This document shows positions 1-5,583 of a stretch of DNA of 6,654 nucleotides, in pieces (positions within the stretch are counted from its first letter, which is position 1; each line of letters starts with the position of its first letter). Position numbers and translations under genes: made by a program. A model generated the notes under the pieces. The model worked only from the letters and a program-made list of their open reading frames with translations. It did no database searches and was not told the DNA's origin. The DNA lies in contig MHLG01000026.1 in assembly GCA_001821375.1 (NCBI GenBank), positions 8,362 to 15,015 of the forward strand. Reading direction: 5' to 3'. The stretch comes from Candidatus Liptonbacteria bacterium RIFOXYD1_FULL_36_11 (GTDB lineage: Bacteria; Patescibacteriota; Minisyncoccia; UBA6257; XYB1-36-10).

Positions 1-106
1 AAGACGCCCCATATCCCGACGTTAAAATAGCTTCAATGGTTTCCATTAAATCGCCGCCGAATTCAGACACTTTTTCTAAAATTTTTAAAATCTTTTCTCC
101 CCCCAT
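1..106 (-). CDS. Unidentified protein, N-terminal fragment
   Basis: This is the first 35 codons of a leftward gene that continues past the left edge of the window. The frame is open from an ATG whose complement is at 104-106, and it encodes a short charged N-terminus followed by a helix-like stretch containing Phe-Gly-Gly and Gly-Tyr-Gly-Ala-Ser. I do not recognise the family. The layout would fit a small winged-helix or PaaX-like regulator of the kind seen in Patescibacteria, but that is only an impression. The codons straight after the ATG contain six consecutive G residues and a GGGGAG motif, which would normally be read as a ribosome-binding site for a start further in. No good ATG or GTG lies at the right distance, and no other gene in the window has such a motif, so the ATG is kept. 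A plausible promoter and a large palindrome lie upstream. Confidence 0.55.
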   Translation of the reverse strand, partial: MGGEKILKILEKVSEFGGDLMETIEAILTSGYGAS

Positions 107-137
107 CTATTTTTAGATTTAATCTTATTATTTTTTT

Positions 138-167
138 ATTATATCTCTTTTATATAATTTTTCCTAA
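138..167 (-). promoter_or_regulatory. Candidate promoter of the leftward gene
   Basis: Read on the minus strand, a perfect TATAAT (138-143) follows a weak -35-like TTAGGA (162-167) with an 18-bp spacer. Transcription would begin near 131, giving a leader of about 25 nt before the ATG at 106. The -35 element lies inside the 40-bp palindrome. The region is very AT-rich, so a chance -10 match is possible. Confidence 0.35.
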
Positions 168-197
168 TAACCAACGATCGTTGGTTATTAGGAAAAA
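158..197. repeat. Perfect 40-bp palindrome (operator or cruciform candidate)
   Basis: Each half is TTTTTCCTAATAACCAACGA followed by its exact reverse complement, with the dyad axis between 177 and 178 and no mismatch over 40 bp. As RNA it would fold into an 18-bp stem closed by a GATC loop. It is not a standard intrinsic terminator on either strand, because the T-run lies on the 5' side of the stem and the 3' side ends in A residues. It sits upstream of the leftward gene, overlapping that gene's candidate -35, and downstream of the recombinase relic. The inner dyad (AACCAACGA and its complement) has the size and symmetry of a TetR-family operator, but no such regulator is visible here. Function is inferred; the symmetry is seen directly. 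Confidence 0.9.
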
Positions 198-236
198 CAA
201 AAACCATTTTTTTACCACTTCTTTTATTTTTATTTT

Positions 237-371
237 TCACTCTCTCCTCCTAGTATAAAAAGCACGGCGCACTTCTTTAAGCTCTTTGTTAGTGGTGTAA
301 ATGCAAATTTGTAAGATCTTGATACTAGAATATCCGAACATTTCCTGCGCGCGAGATTTTTTAAGCTTGAC
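237..371 (-). pseudogene. Relic of a tyrosine recombinase 3' end
   Basis: On the minus strand this stretch encodes 44 codons and a TGA stop. Its last ~38 residues align without gaps to the C-terminus of the intact recombinase at 4509-5471, with 21 of 38 residues identical. Shared pieces include Gln-Glu-Met, Ser-Ser-Ile, the block TNKELKE and the terminal Arg-Arg-Arg. At the DNA level 243-352 matches 4515-4624 without a gap at roughly 70% by eye. The copy cannot be active: the His of the LGH motif is Tyr, the nucleophilic Tyr is Cys, and two in-frame TAA codons (complements at 372-377) lie just upstream. Resemblance stops at about 352, immediately before the csoR promoter, so the remaining ~90% of the gene is missing. 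It is read as the displaced or truncated end of a former xer-like gene. Confidence 0.85.
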
Positions 372-395
372 TTATTAAATCGTATACCCTATACT
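367..395 (+). promoter_or_regulatory. csoR operon promoter
   Basis: A -35 box TTGACT (367-372) and a -10 box TATACT (390-395) are separated by exactly 17 bp, a near-consensus sigma-70 type promoter. Transcription is expected to begin at about 402, only about 3 nt before the csoR ATG, so the mRNA should be nearly leaderless. The -35 box begins about 15 bp from where the recombinase relic loses similarity, so the promoter arrived with the copper genes. Confidence 0.75.
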
Positions 396-405
396 CTAGG
401 GTATA
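383..405 (+). promoter_or_regulatory. CsoR operator
   Basis: This is an inverted repeat with perfect 9-bp arms, TATACCCTA (383-391) and TAGGGTATA (397-405), around a 5-bp centre. ATACCC / GGGTAT arms are typical of Cu(I)-CsoR operators such as those at copZA-type operons. The site covers the whole -10 box and the predicted transcription start, and its last base is the A of the csoR start codon. Bound apo-CsoR would block RNA polymerase directly, and copper would release it. Confidence 0.75.
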
Positions 406-683
406 TGGTAAAACAAATATTACATAAGCACGGTGAAGAAAATTTAAAAGCTCAAAAAGTTATCAATATGGCAGTTGGGAGTATTAGTAAGATTCCCGGT
501 ATGGTTTTAGAAAAACGTTATTGTCCCGAGATTATTCAACAAATTGATAGTGTTATCGGCTTGCTTAAAAGTGCGCGCGCGGAACTGCTTCGCGGCCATC
601 TTGATTCCTGCCTTTCAGAACGGCTTAAGAATGATAAAGAGGGAACGATTAAAGAACTATTAAAAATCTACAACATAAAATAA
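405..683 (+). CDS. csoR: CsoR-type copper-sensing repressor
   Basis: This 92-residue protein belongs to the CsoR/RcnR (DUF156) family of all-helical metal-sensing repressors. The Cu(I) ligand set of CsoR is present with exact spacing: Cys40 (after Tyr39, in RYC), His65 and Cys69 (GHLDSC), matching the Cys-x24-His-x3-Cys pattern of the characterised Mycobacterium tuberculosis protein (Cys36, His61, Cys65). Tyr39 also matches its second-shell tyrosine. The second Cys and the His set it apart from formaldehyde-sensing FrmR and nickel-sensing RcnR. Length is normal for the family. The start is chosen because it gives the usual N-terminal tail and lies just after a strong promoter. There is no ribosome-binding site, and the A of the ATG is part of the operator, so translation is probably from a nearly leaderless mRNA. 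The gene ends 4 nt before copA and is expected to repress itself and the operon. Confidence 0.9.
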   Translation: MVKQILHKHGEENLKAQKVINMAVGSISKIPGMVLEKRYCPEIIQQIDSVIGLLKSARAELLRGHLDSCLSERLKNDKEGTIKELLKIYNIK

Positions 684-687
684 TCCT

Positions 688-3003
688 ATGGACACTCTTA
701 AAATATATAAAATCAAAGGAATGCATTGCGCTTCATGTGCCAGTATTATTGAGAGAACCATTAAGAAAATTGATGGAGTGGAAGAAATATCTGTAAACAA
801 TGGCACAGAAAATGCAAAAATTATTTTTAATCAAACTAAGACAAATCCGCAGAATTTTAACGAAAAATTAGAACCGCTTGGATATTCTCTTGTCATTCCA
901 ACCGCAGATGAAATGAGCCTATCTGCCGAACAGGCAGAAATGAGTAAAAATGAACATACTACTCACCTGGGACTTAATCAATCAAAGAAGGGAAAACTAG
1001 AAGAAATAGGAAATATGAAAAAAGGAGTGCTCGGAGCGCTTCCTGTTGCTATTATCAGCATCTTTATAATGGGATGGGAAATATTTGGGAAATATAATTT
1101 AGTTGCGCCAATGTCCGAAAACATTTTTGAATTTTTCCGTAATCTTCTGCCGATTTTTGCCACCTATATTTTTATAACCATTGGTAAGCCATATTTGCTC
1201 GGAGTGTACAGATTTTTCCGTTATGGAAAAGCAAATATGGATACACTTATTGGTCTTGGTACATCGGTTGCTTTTATTTATAGTTTTATTGTTACAGCTT
1301 TTGAGGAAGTTTTAAAACCGTATCTAAGTGTGCAATATAATTTTTATGATGTCGTAATCCTAGTAATTACCTTTATTGCGCTTGGCAAATATCTTGAAGC
1401 AAAATCAAAGTTTAAAACCGGCGATGCGATTGAAAAGTTACTTGGACTTCAAGCTAAAACAGCGCTTGTTATAAGAGATGGGAAGGAAATTGAAATAAAA
1501 ATTGAGGATGTGCGCACTGGTGAAATATTAATTGTAAAACCTGGGCAAAAAATTCCCGTGGATGGCATTGTGGTTGAGGGGTTGTCTTATGTGGATGAAT
1601 CTATGATTACTGGAGAACCAATTCCGGTAGAAAAAAATATCAATGCGCTAGTTGTAGCTGGAACAATCAACACAACAGGCGCTTTCAATTTTAAAGCGAC
1701 AAAAGTTGGTTCCGAAACGCTTCTTTCTCATATCATTAAAATGGTTGAGGATGCACAAGGGAGTAAGGCTCCTATACAAGCTTTAGCTGACAAAATTTCT
1801 GCCGTATTTGTCCCCGTTGTTCTTGTACTTGCTGTTGTTGCGTTTAGTGTGTGGATGTATTTTGGAATACCGATACTTGGATTCTCTAAAGCGTTATCAT
1901 TTGCTCTGACTTCTTTTGTGGGGATACTAGTTATTGCTTGTCCATGTGCGCTTGGACTTGCCACTCCTACAGCGATTATCGTTGGAGTAGGTAAAGGGGC
2001 TAAAGAAGGAATATTAGTAAAAGACGCTGCAACGCTAGAAACACTGCACAAAGCCAATATAGTAGTAATGGATAAAACGGGAACGATTACAAAAGGAAAG
2101 CCCGAGCTCACAAAAATAGAAACTGCTGGCGATACAAATGAAAATAAAATCATTTCAATACTCGCAACTCTTGAAAATAAATCGGAGCACCCTATTGCTC
2201 ATGCCATAGTAAATTATGCCAAAGAAAAAAATATTGAAATAAAAAATATTAAGGATTTTGAAATCATAAAAGGCAAAGGGCTAAAGGGCATTATTGACGG
2301 AGTAGAATATTTTGCTGGCAATCTAAAAATAGTTTCTGATTTAAACATCTCTTTTAATGCCAAAACGCTTATAGAAGAAACAAAACATGGCAAAACTCCC
2401 ATATTGCTCGCAAATAATAACAGTGTGCTCGGTATTGTTTATGTCTCCGATCCCATAAAGGGAGAAGCGATAGAAACCATCAAAGCTCTTCATAAACTTA
2501 AAAAGAAAATTATAATGCTTACTGGAGATAATAAAAATACAGGAGAATATATTGCAAATCTTACAGGCATTGATGAAGTAATAGCCGAAGTAATGCCGGA
2601 GGATAAATTGAATATTATTAAAGATTTACAAAACAAAGGCGATATTGTGGTTATGGCTGGTGATGGTGTAAATGACGCCCCCGCTCTTGCTCAAGCGAAT
2701 GTCGGTATTGCTATGGGGACAGGCACAGATGTTGCTATTGAATCTGCAGGCATCACGCTTTTAGGCGGTGATATATCAAAAATAGTCAAAGCAGTTAAAT
2801 TATCAAAAATTACTATGAACGGAATTAAACAAAATCTATTCTGGGCATTTATATACAATATTGTTGGCATACCGCTTGCTGGTGGTTTGTTTTATCCGAT
2901 TTTCGGTTGGCTCCTCTCGCCAGTTTTTGCTGGATTTGCAATGGCAATGTCGTCGGTATCCGTTGTCTCAAACTCGCTTCGTATTAAAGCAAAAAAATTA
3001 TAA
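688..3003 (+). CDS. copA: Cu(I)-exporting P1B-1 ATPase CopA
   Basis: This 771-residue copper-transporting P-type ATPase pumps Cu(I) across the cytoplasmic membrane at the cost of ATP. One N-terminal HMA domain carries GMHCASC (Cys14, Cys17). A variable linker (about 70-110) leads to the first membrane helices from about 114. The actuator loop has TGEP (308-311), the metal-binding helix has Cys-Pro-Cys (418-420), the phosphorylation loop DKTGT begins at Asp462, the nucleotide-binding loop has SEHP (His501), and the hinge has GDGVNDAP (from Gly658). The last two helices show the P1B-1 signature exactly: Asn-x6-Tyr723-Asn724-x4-Pro729, then Met752-x2-Ser755-Ser756. Cu(I) specificity is therefore well supported. 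The gene follows csoR by 4 nt and precedes the next gene by 4 nt without a ribosome-binding site, which suggests translational coupling. A 27-bp palindromic insertion lies in the linker. Confidence 0.97.
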   Translation: MDTLKIYKIKGMHCASCASIIERTIKKIDGVEEISVNNGTENAKIIFNQTKTNPQNFNEKLEPLGYSLVIPTADEMSLSAEQAEMSKNEHTTHLGLNQSKKGKLEEIGNMKKGVLGALPVAIISIFIMGWEIFGKYNLVAPMSENIFEFFRNLLPIFATYIFITIGKPYLLGVYRFFRYGKANMDTLIGLGTSVAFIYSFIVTAFEEVLKPYLSVQYNFYDVVILVITFIALGKYLEAKSKFKTGDAIEKLLGLQAKTALVIRDGKEIEIKIEDVRTGEILIVKPGQKIPVDGIVVEGLSYVDESMITGEPIPVEKNINALVVAGTINTTGAFNFKATKVGSETLLSHIIKMVEDAQGSKAPIQALADKISAVFVPVVLVLAVVAFSVWMYFGIPILGFSKALSFALTSFVGILVIACPCALGLATPTAIIVGVGKGAKEGILVKDAATLETLHKANIVVMDKTGTITKGKPELTKIETAGDTNENKIISILATLENKSEHPIAHAIVNYAKEKNIEIKNIKDFEIIKGKGLKGIIDGVEYFAGNLKIVSDLNISFNAKTLIEETKHGKTPILLANNNSVLGIVYVSDPIKGEAIETIKALHKLKKKIIMLTGDNKNTGEYIANLTGIDEVIAEVMPEDKLNIIKDLQNKGDIVVMAGDGVNDAPALAQANVGIAMGTGTDVAIESAGITLLGGDISKIVKAVKLSKITMNGIKQNLFWAFIYNIVGIPLAGGLFYPIFGWLLSPVFAGFAMAMSSVSVVSNSLRIKAKKL
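910..944 (+). repeat. 27-bp palindromic in-frame insertion in copA
   Basis: The 8-bp sequence GAAATGAG occurs at 910-917 and again at 937-944, enclosing 19 bp. Within this, TCTGCC (922-927) and GGCAGA (933-938) form a 6-bp hairpin stem with a 5-nt loop. The repeat period is 27 bp, so the extra segment adds nine codons without shifting the frame, and the peptide shows Glu-Met-Ser at 75-77 and 84-86. It lies in the non-conserved linker between the HMA domain and the first membrane helix, where an insertion would be tolerated. It could be a small palindromic element with target duplication, or a replication-slippage product. Confidence 0.6.
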
Positions 3004-3007
3004 ATAT

Positions 3008-4015
3008 ATGAAAACACACATATTTCATGTTTCTGGCACTCATTGCGCATCATGTAAAATTTTGATTGAAGATGTTTTAAGTGAGGAAAATTTTGTGAAA
3101 AATGTTCGCGTTGATTTAAAAAGAGAAATTATTGAAATTGAAACCGATAGCAATCAAAATATTGACGAAATGGCTCAATTTCTAACAAATAAAATAAAAC
3201 CTAATGGGTATTCTCTTTCAGTAAAAAAAATAATTAAAGAAAATGAATCTATCGCTGTTATTTTAAAAGCGATATTCATCGGTCTAACGTTTCTTATTTT
3301 GTTTTTTCTTCTGCAAAAATCAGATATTTTAAATCTTGGTATTGGAGGGAAAACAACGCCAGCAACTAGTTTTATTATTGGTCTTATTGCTTCAGTTTCA
3401 AGCTGTCTGGCTATTGTCGGTGGACTTGTACTCTCACTTTCAGCAAAAATATCAGAAGATAACGTAAGCGATACTAAAACTTTTTTGCTTTTTCATATAG
3501 GAAGGCTGGTTAGTTTTGCAATATTAGGTGGAGTTCTTGGACTGATTGGCGACGCTTTAAGCATCAACTTTACGTTTACTGCTGTTCTAGGAATTTTTGC
3601 GTCCCTTGTTATGTTGTTTCTTGGCTTAAATTTAGTTGGAATATTTTCTAAAAATAAGATTACGCTACACTCTGTTTTTTTTAATTTCTTTAGAAAAATA
3701 GAACATAAAACTTTTACTCCTCTCATTGTTGGATTTAGTACATTCTTTTTACCGTGTGGTTTTACGCAATCAATGCAGGTAGTTGCCCTTTCAAGTGGTT
3801 CGTTTATATCCGGGACTCTTATTATGCTTGCGTTTGCCTTAGGAACATTGCCAATGCTTATACTGCTTTCGTTTGGATCGGCATCATTCATGCACGGAAA
3901 ACATGCCTCTCTGTTTTTTAAATCCGCGGGAATAGTTGTAATCGGATTTGGAATATTCGCTCTCTTAGCAGGTCTTGCGGGATTAGGAATAATTAATCCA
4001 TTATTTAATATATAA
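3008..4015 (+). CDS. HMA-domain membrane protein, DsbD_2 / TauE-SafE-like
   Basis: This is a 335-residue membrane protein. Residues 1-68 form a heavy-metal-associated domain with GTHCASC (Cys13, Cys16), where Thr replaces the usual Met of GMxCxxC. About seven hydrophobic segments follow, starting near residue 80. They carry the two motifs expected of the DsbD_2 / 'sulfite exporter TauE/SafE' group related to CcdA and DsbD: Ser-Ser-Cys133 followed by Leu-Ala-Ile-Val-Gly-Gly, and Pro249-Cys250-Gly251 followed by Phe-Thr-Gln-Ser-Met-Gln. A cysteine in each half of the bundle could exchange thiols or pass Cu(I) across the membrane; this role is inferred. The ATG at 3008 is chosen because the HMA fold starts at once and the gap to copA is 4 nt. 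The longer frame from 2861 would overlap conserved copA sequence. The fused HMA domain suggests metal is collected on the cytoplasmic side. Confidence 0.85.
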   Translation: MKTHIFHVSGTHCASCKILIEDVLSEENFVKNVRVDLKREIIEIETDSNQNIDEMAQFLTNKIKPNGYSLSVKKIIKENESIAVILKAIFIGLTFLILFFLLQKSDILNLGIGGKTTPATSFIIGLIASVSSCLAIVGGLVLSLSAKISEDNVSDTKTFLLFHIGRLVSFAILGGVLGLIGDALSINFTFTAVLGIFASLVMLFLGLNLVGIFSKNKITLHSVFFNFFRKIEHKTFTPLIVGFSTFFLPCGFTQSMQVVALSSGSFISGTLIMLAFALGTLPMLILLSFGSASFMHGKHASLFFKSAGIVVIGFGIFALLAGLAGLGIINPLFNI

Positions 4016-4022
4016 TTACTTT

Positions 4023-4433
4023 ATGAACAAAACTGTTTTAATTATTATCACCCTCGCTCTTGCGATGGGTGTCGGCATAATCTTTTTTAGTGGTTCAAAA
4101 TCAAAAAATAATACGAGCACAGCAATAAATAAGATAGTGCAAAATAGTGAAATAAAAGATGGCATTCAGTATATTACTATAAATGCAAAAGGTGGATACT
4201 CGCCAAAAGTGTCACAAGCTTTAGCTGACATTCCTACAAAACTCATTATTAAAACAGAGGGAACGTATGATTGTTCAGCATCGCTTGTGATTCGCTCACT
4301 TGGTTTTCAAAAAATCTTAGCTCAAACAGGAGAAGAAATTATTGATATTGGCATACCAAAAGCAGGACAGCCGCTCCAAGGAGTTTGCGGCATGGGGATG
4401 TATAACTTTAAAATTAACTTTAACAGTACATAA
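4023..4433 (+). CDS. Membrane-anchored cupredoxin-like copper protein without histidine
   Basis: This 136-residue protein has one N-terminal hydrophobic helix (about 4-22). It has no lipobox and no clear signal-peptidase site, so it is probably anchored with the rest outside the cytoplasm. Residues 45-134 read as a compact beta fold of the cupredoxin-like (EfeO/PF13473) type, with Gly-Gly-Tyr-Ser-Pro near 57-61, a Cys84 turn, and a C-terminal loop Val-Cys122-Gly-Met124-Gly-Met126-Tyr. Classical cupredoxins bind copper with two His, a Cys and a Met. This protein contains no histidine at all, so any site would use Cys84, Cys122 and the methionines and should favour Cu(I). It follows the HMA/DsbD_2-like gene by 7 nt and ends the operon. 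It probably receives or buffers exported copper; the family call is from pattern, the ligand set is inference. Confidence 0.75.
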   Translation: MNKTVLIIITLALAMGVGIIFFSGSKSKNNTSTAINKIVQNSEIKDGIQYITINAKGGYSPKVSQALADIPTKLIIKTEGTYDCSASLVIRSLGFQKILAQTGEEIIDIGIPKAGQPLQGVCGMGMYNFKINFNST

Positions 4434-4447
4434 AGTAAGTGGATTTT

Positions 4448-4474
4448 ATAAATTACGGTTGCCGGAGAATTTAT
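4448..4474. other. Imperfect hairpin between convergent genes
   Basis: An outer 7-bp stem (ATAAATT at 4448-4454 with AATTTAT at 4468-4474) encloses a 3-bp CGG/CCG stem with a TTG loop. It lies in the 75-bp gap between the end of the copper operon and the end of the recombinase gene, where a bidirectional terminator would be expected. Neither strand has a proper U-run after the stem, so a terminator role is weakly supported. Confidence 0.2.
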
Positions 4475-4508
4475 TAGGTATGGTATTTTGCTTTGCAAGG
4501 CAAAAAAA

Positions 4509-5471
4509 CTACTTTCTCCTTCTAGCGTGAAAAGTGCGGTGTATTTCTTTGAGTTCTTTGTTTGTAATGTGAGTATAAATTTGTGTGGTTGTAATACTAG
4601 AATGTCCTAGCATCTCTTGCACACTCCGGAGATCCGCCCCATTAACTAAAAGATCAGTCGCAAAACTGTGGCGCAAAAGATGCGGATGCACCCTTTTTCC
4701 TATCCCGGCTTTTCTGGCATAAAAATCTACTAGCCTTTGCACTGTTCTTGGATTTACCCTTCCTATAATTTTAGGATTTTTTGCTTTTATATAACTTAAA
4801 AACATCGCTTCTTCCGCGTCCATTCTTTTGTCTAAATATTTTTTTATCGCCTCTTTTGCCTCTCTCGAAAGAAAAACTACTCGCAATTTATCTCCCTTCC
4901 CGCGCACTGTCACTTCTCCACTTTCTAAATTTATATAACGGTCTAAAGCGCAAATTTCTGAAACACGCATGCCGGTTGAAAAAAGAGTTTCCAGTAGCGC
5001 CTTATCCCTTAACCCTCTTATACTGCTCGATTCCGGCATGGCTAGCATTCTCTCAAGTTCTTGAAAATTTATTGTTTCAATTTGCCGTGATGGAGTTTTA
5101 GGGAGCTCCACTTTTTCCGGCGGCAAAGTTTCTATATCGTTTTTTATCATATAGCGCAAAAAATTACGCAAAGCAATTACATAATAACTCTGCGTAATTT
5201 TTTTTATTGGCTGGCGGGCAAGATACAACCGAAATTCTTTTACTGTTTCGTTTGTTATTTCTTTTGAACTTTTTACTCCGGAAATTTTTAAAAAATATCT
5301 TAAATATCTCCCATAATTCTCCGATGTTTTTACTGATCTATTTTTTTCAATCTCCAGATAATTCAAATAATCGTTCAAACATTTTTCTATCTGGCTCGCC
5401 CGCGTATTTTTACTTACGTTCTCTTCCTTAATTCTAAAATCCACATCTTTTTTATTTATATTCTTCCCCAT
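4509..5471 (-). CDS. Xer-type tyrosine recombinase
   Basis: This 320-residue XerC/XerD-like site-specific recombinase cuts and rejoins DNA through a covalent phosphotyrosine intermediate. Residues about 27-120 form the N-terminal core-binding (SAM-like) domain. The catalytic domain follows with the full active-site set: Arg169 (STGMR), Lys192 (RGKGDK), His264 and Arg267 (HPHLLRH), His290 (LGHSS) and Tyr299 (QIYTH). XerC and XerD are usually near 300 residues; this protein has about 25 extra charged residues at the N-terminus. It may be the housekeeping Xer that resolves chromosome dimers, since it sits next to rpsO, or an element integrase; sequence alone does not decide. The gene runs toward the copper operon and away from rpsO. 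Its last ~37 codons are repeated as the relic at 237-371. The stop is TAG where the relic has TGA. Confidence 0.93.
   Translation of the reverse strand: MGKNINKKDVDFRIKEENVSKNTRASQIEKCLNDYLNYLEIEKNRSVKTSENYGRYLRYFLKISGVKSSKEITNETVKEFRLYLARQPIKKITQSYYVIALRNFLRYMIKNDIETLPPEKVELPKTPSRQIETINFQELERMLAMPESSSIRGLRDKALLETLFSTGMRVSEICALDRYINLESGEVTVRGKGDKLRVVFLSREAKEAIKKYLDKRMDAEEAMFLSYIKAKNPKIIGRVNPRTVQRLVDFYARKAGIGKRVHPHLLRHSFATDLLVNGADLRSVQEMLGHSSITTTQIYTHITNKELKEIHRTFHARRRK
4515..4624 (-). repeat. Right copy of the recombinase 3'-end direct repeat
   Basis: This part of the intact recombinase aligns base for base with 243-352 at a constant offset of 4272 bp, with about 79 of 110 positions identical by eye. 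Both copies lie in the same orientation on either side of the copper operon. Matching blocks include ATACTAGAAT, AAATTTGT and TCTTTGTT. Most differences are transitions spread over all codon positions, as expected if one copy is no longer under selection. Confidence 0.8.
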
Positions 5472-5480
5472 CTTACTATA

Positions 5481-5489
5481 ATTTTATCA
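5481..5489 (-). promoter_or_regulatory. Candidate extended -10 promoter of the recombinase gene
   Basis: On the minus strand TGATAAAAT forms an extended -10 (TGn followed by TAAAAT). No good -35 stands upstream, which is usual for extended -10 promoters. Transcription would start near 5474, about 3 nt before the ATG, again predicting a nearly leaderless mRNA. The promoter lies back to back with that of rpsO. Confidence 0.4.
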
Positions 5490-5544
5490 TCTTTTGCGAC
5501 ACTTTAAAATCCATCGCTTATTATGCGCCTTTTTCGCTTTCGGT

Positions 5545-5572
5545 TTGACTTTTTATTTTTTTCCTCTATAAT
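5545..5572 (+). promoter_or_regulatory. rpsO promoter
   Basis: TTGACT (5545-5550) and a perfect TATAAT (5567-5572) are separated by 16 bp. The predicted start of transcription, around 5579, leaves only about 5 nt before the rpsO ATG. There is therefore no room for a ribosome-binding site or for the structured leader through which S15 controls itself in Escherichia coli. Confidence 0.75.
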
Positions 5573-5583
5573 ACATAACAATA

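Larger units (their letters stand above)
353..4624. mobile_element. Putative 4272-bp copper island bounded by recombinase 3' ends
   Basis: This is one unit between two directly repeated recombinase 3' ends (243-352 and 4515-4624, constant offset 4272 bp). It contains csoR, copA, the HMA/DsbD_2-like gene, the cupredoxin-like gene and one copy of the repeat. The layout is what an island leaves when it integrates near the 3' end of a gene and supplies a replacement end. The boundaries are drawn at one edge of the repeat, and the true crossover could lie anywhere within it. The longest identical stretch noted in the repeat is ATACTAGAAT (322-331 and 4594-4603). No integrase lies strictly inside the unit, so it would have relied on the flanking Xer-like enzyme or one elsewhere. 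A tandem xer duplication later split by the operon explains the same picture. Confidence 0.35.

Noticed and set aside
91..104. GGGGGAG on the minus strand as a ribosome-binding site for a downstream start of the leftward gene.
   Set aside because: Only an ATT codon lies at the right distance, and no other gene here uses such a motif. The six-G tract was also considered as a phase-variation tract but is too short to argue for that.
158..197. The 40-bp palindrome as an intrinsic terminator for the recombinase relic.
   Set aside because: On both strands the 3' side of the stem ends in A residues rather than a U-run, so it lacks the release signal of an intrinsic terminator.
107..404. A CRISPR array, tRNA or other structured RNA in the left non-coding stretch.
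   Set aside because: There are no spaced repeats and no cloverleaf or CCA end. The stretch is explained by a promoter, the palindrome, the recombinase relic and the csoR promoter.
1728..2153. A 141-codon open frame on the minus strand within copA.
   Set aside because: It is antisense to the conserved P-type ATPase core, has low-complexity Ser/Thr/Ala-rich composition and no recognisable domain; it is a shadow of the real gene.
2861..3007. A longer start for the HMA/DsbD_2-like gene, overlapping the end of copA.
   Set aside because: The extra 49 residues come from a second frame of conserved copA transmembrane sequence and show no domain. The HMA fold begins right at the ATG at 3008, which also gives the same 4-nt spacing seen between csoR and copA.
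4490..4510. A stem of TTTTGC with GCAAAA between the operon and the recombinase as a terminator.
   Set aside because: The stem is only 6 bp, mostly A-T, with an 8-nt loop, and the T-run is on the wrong side for both strands.
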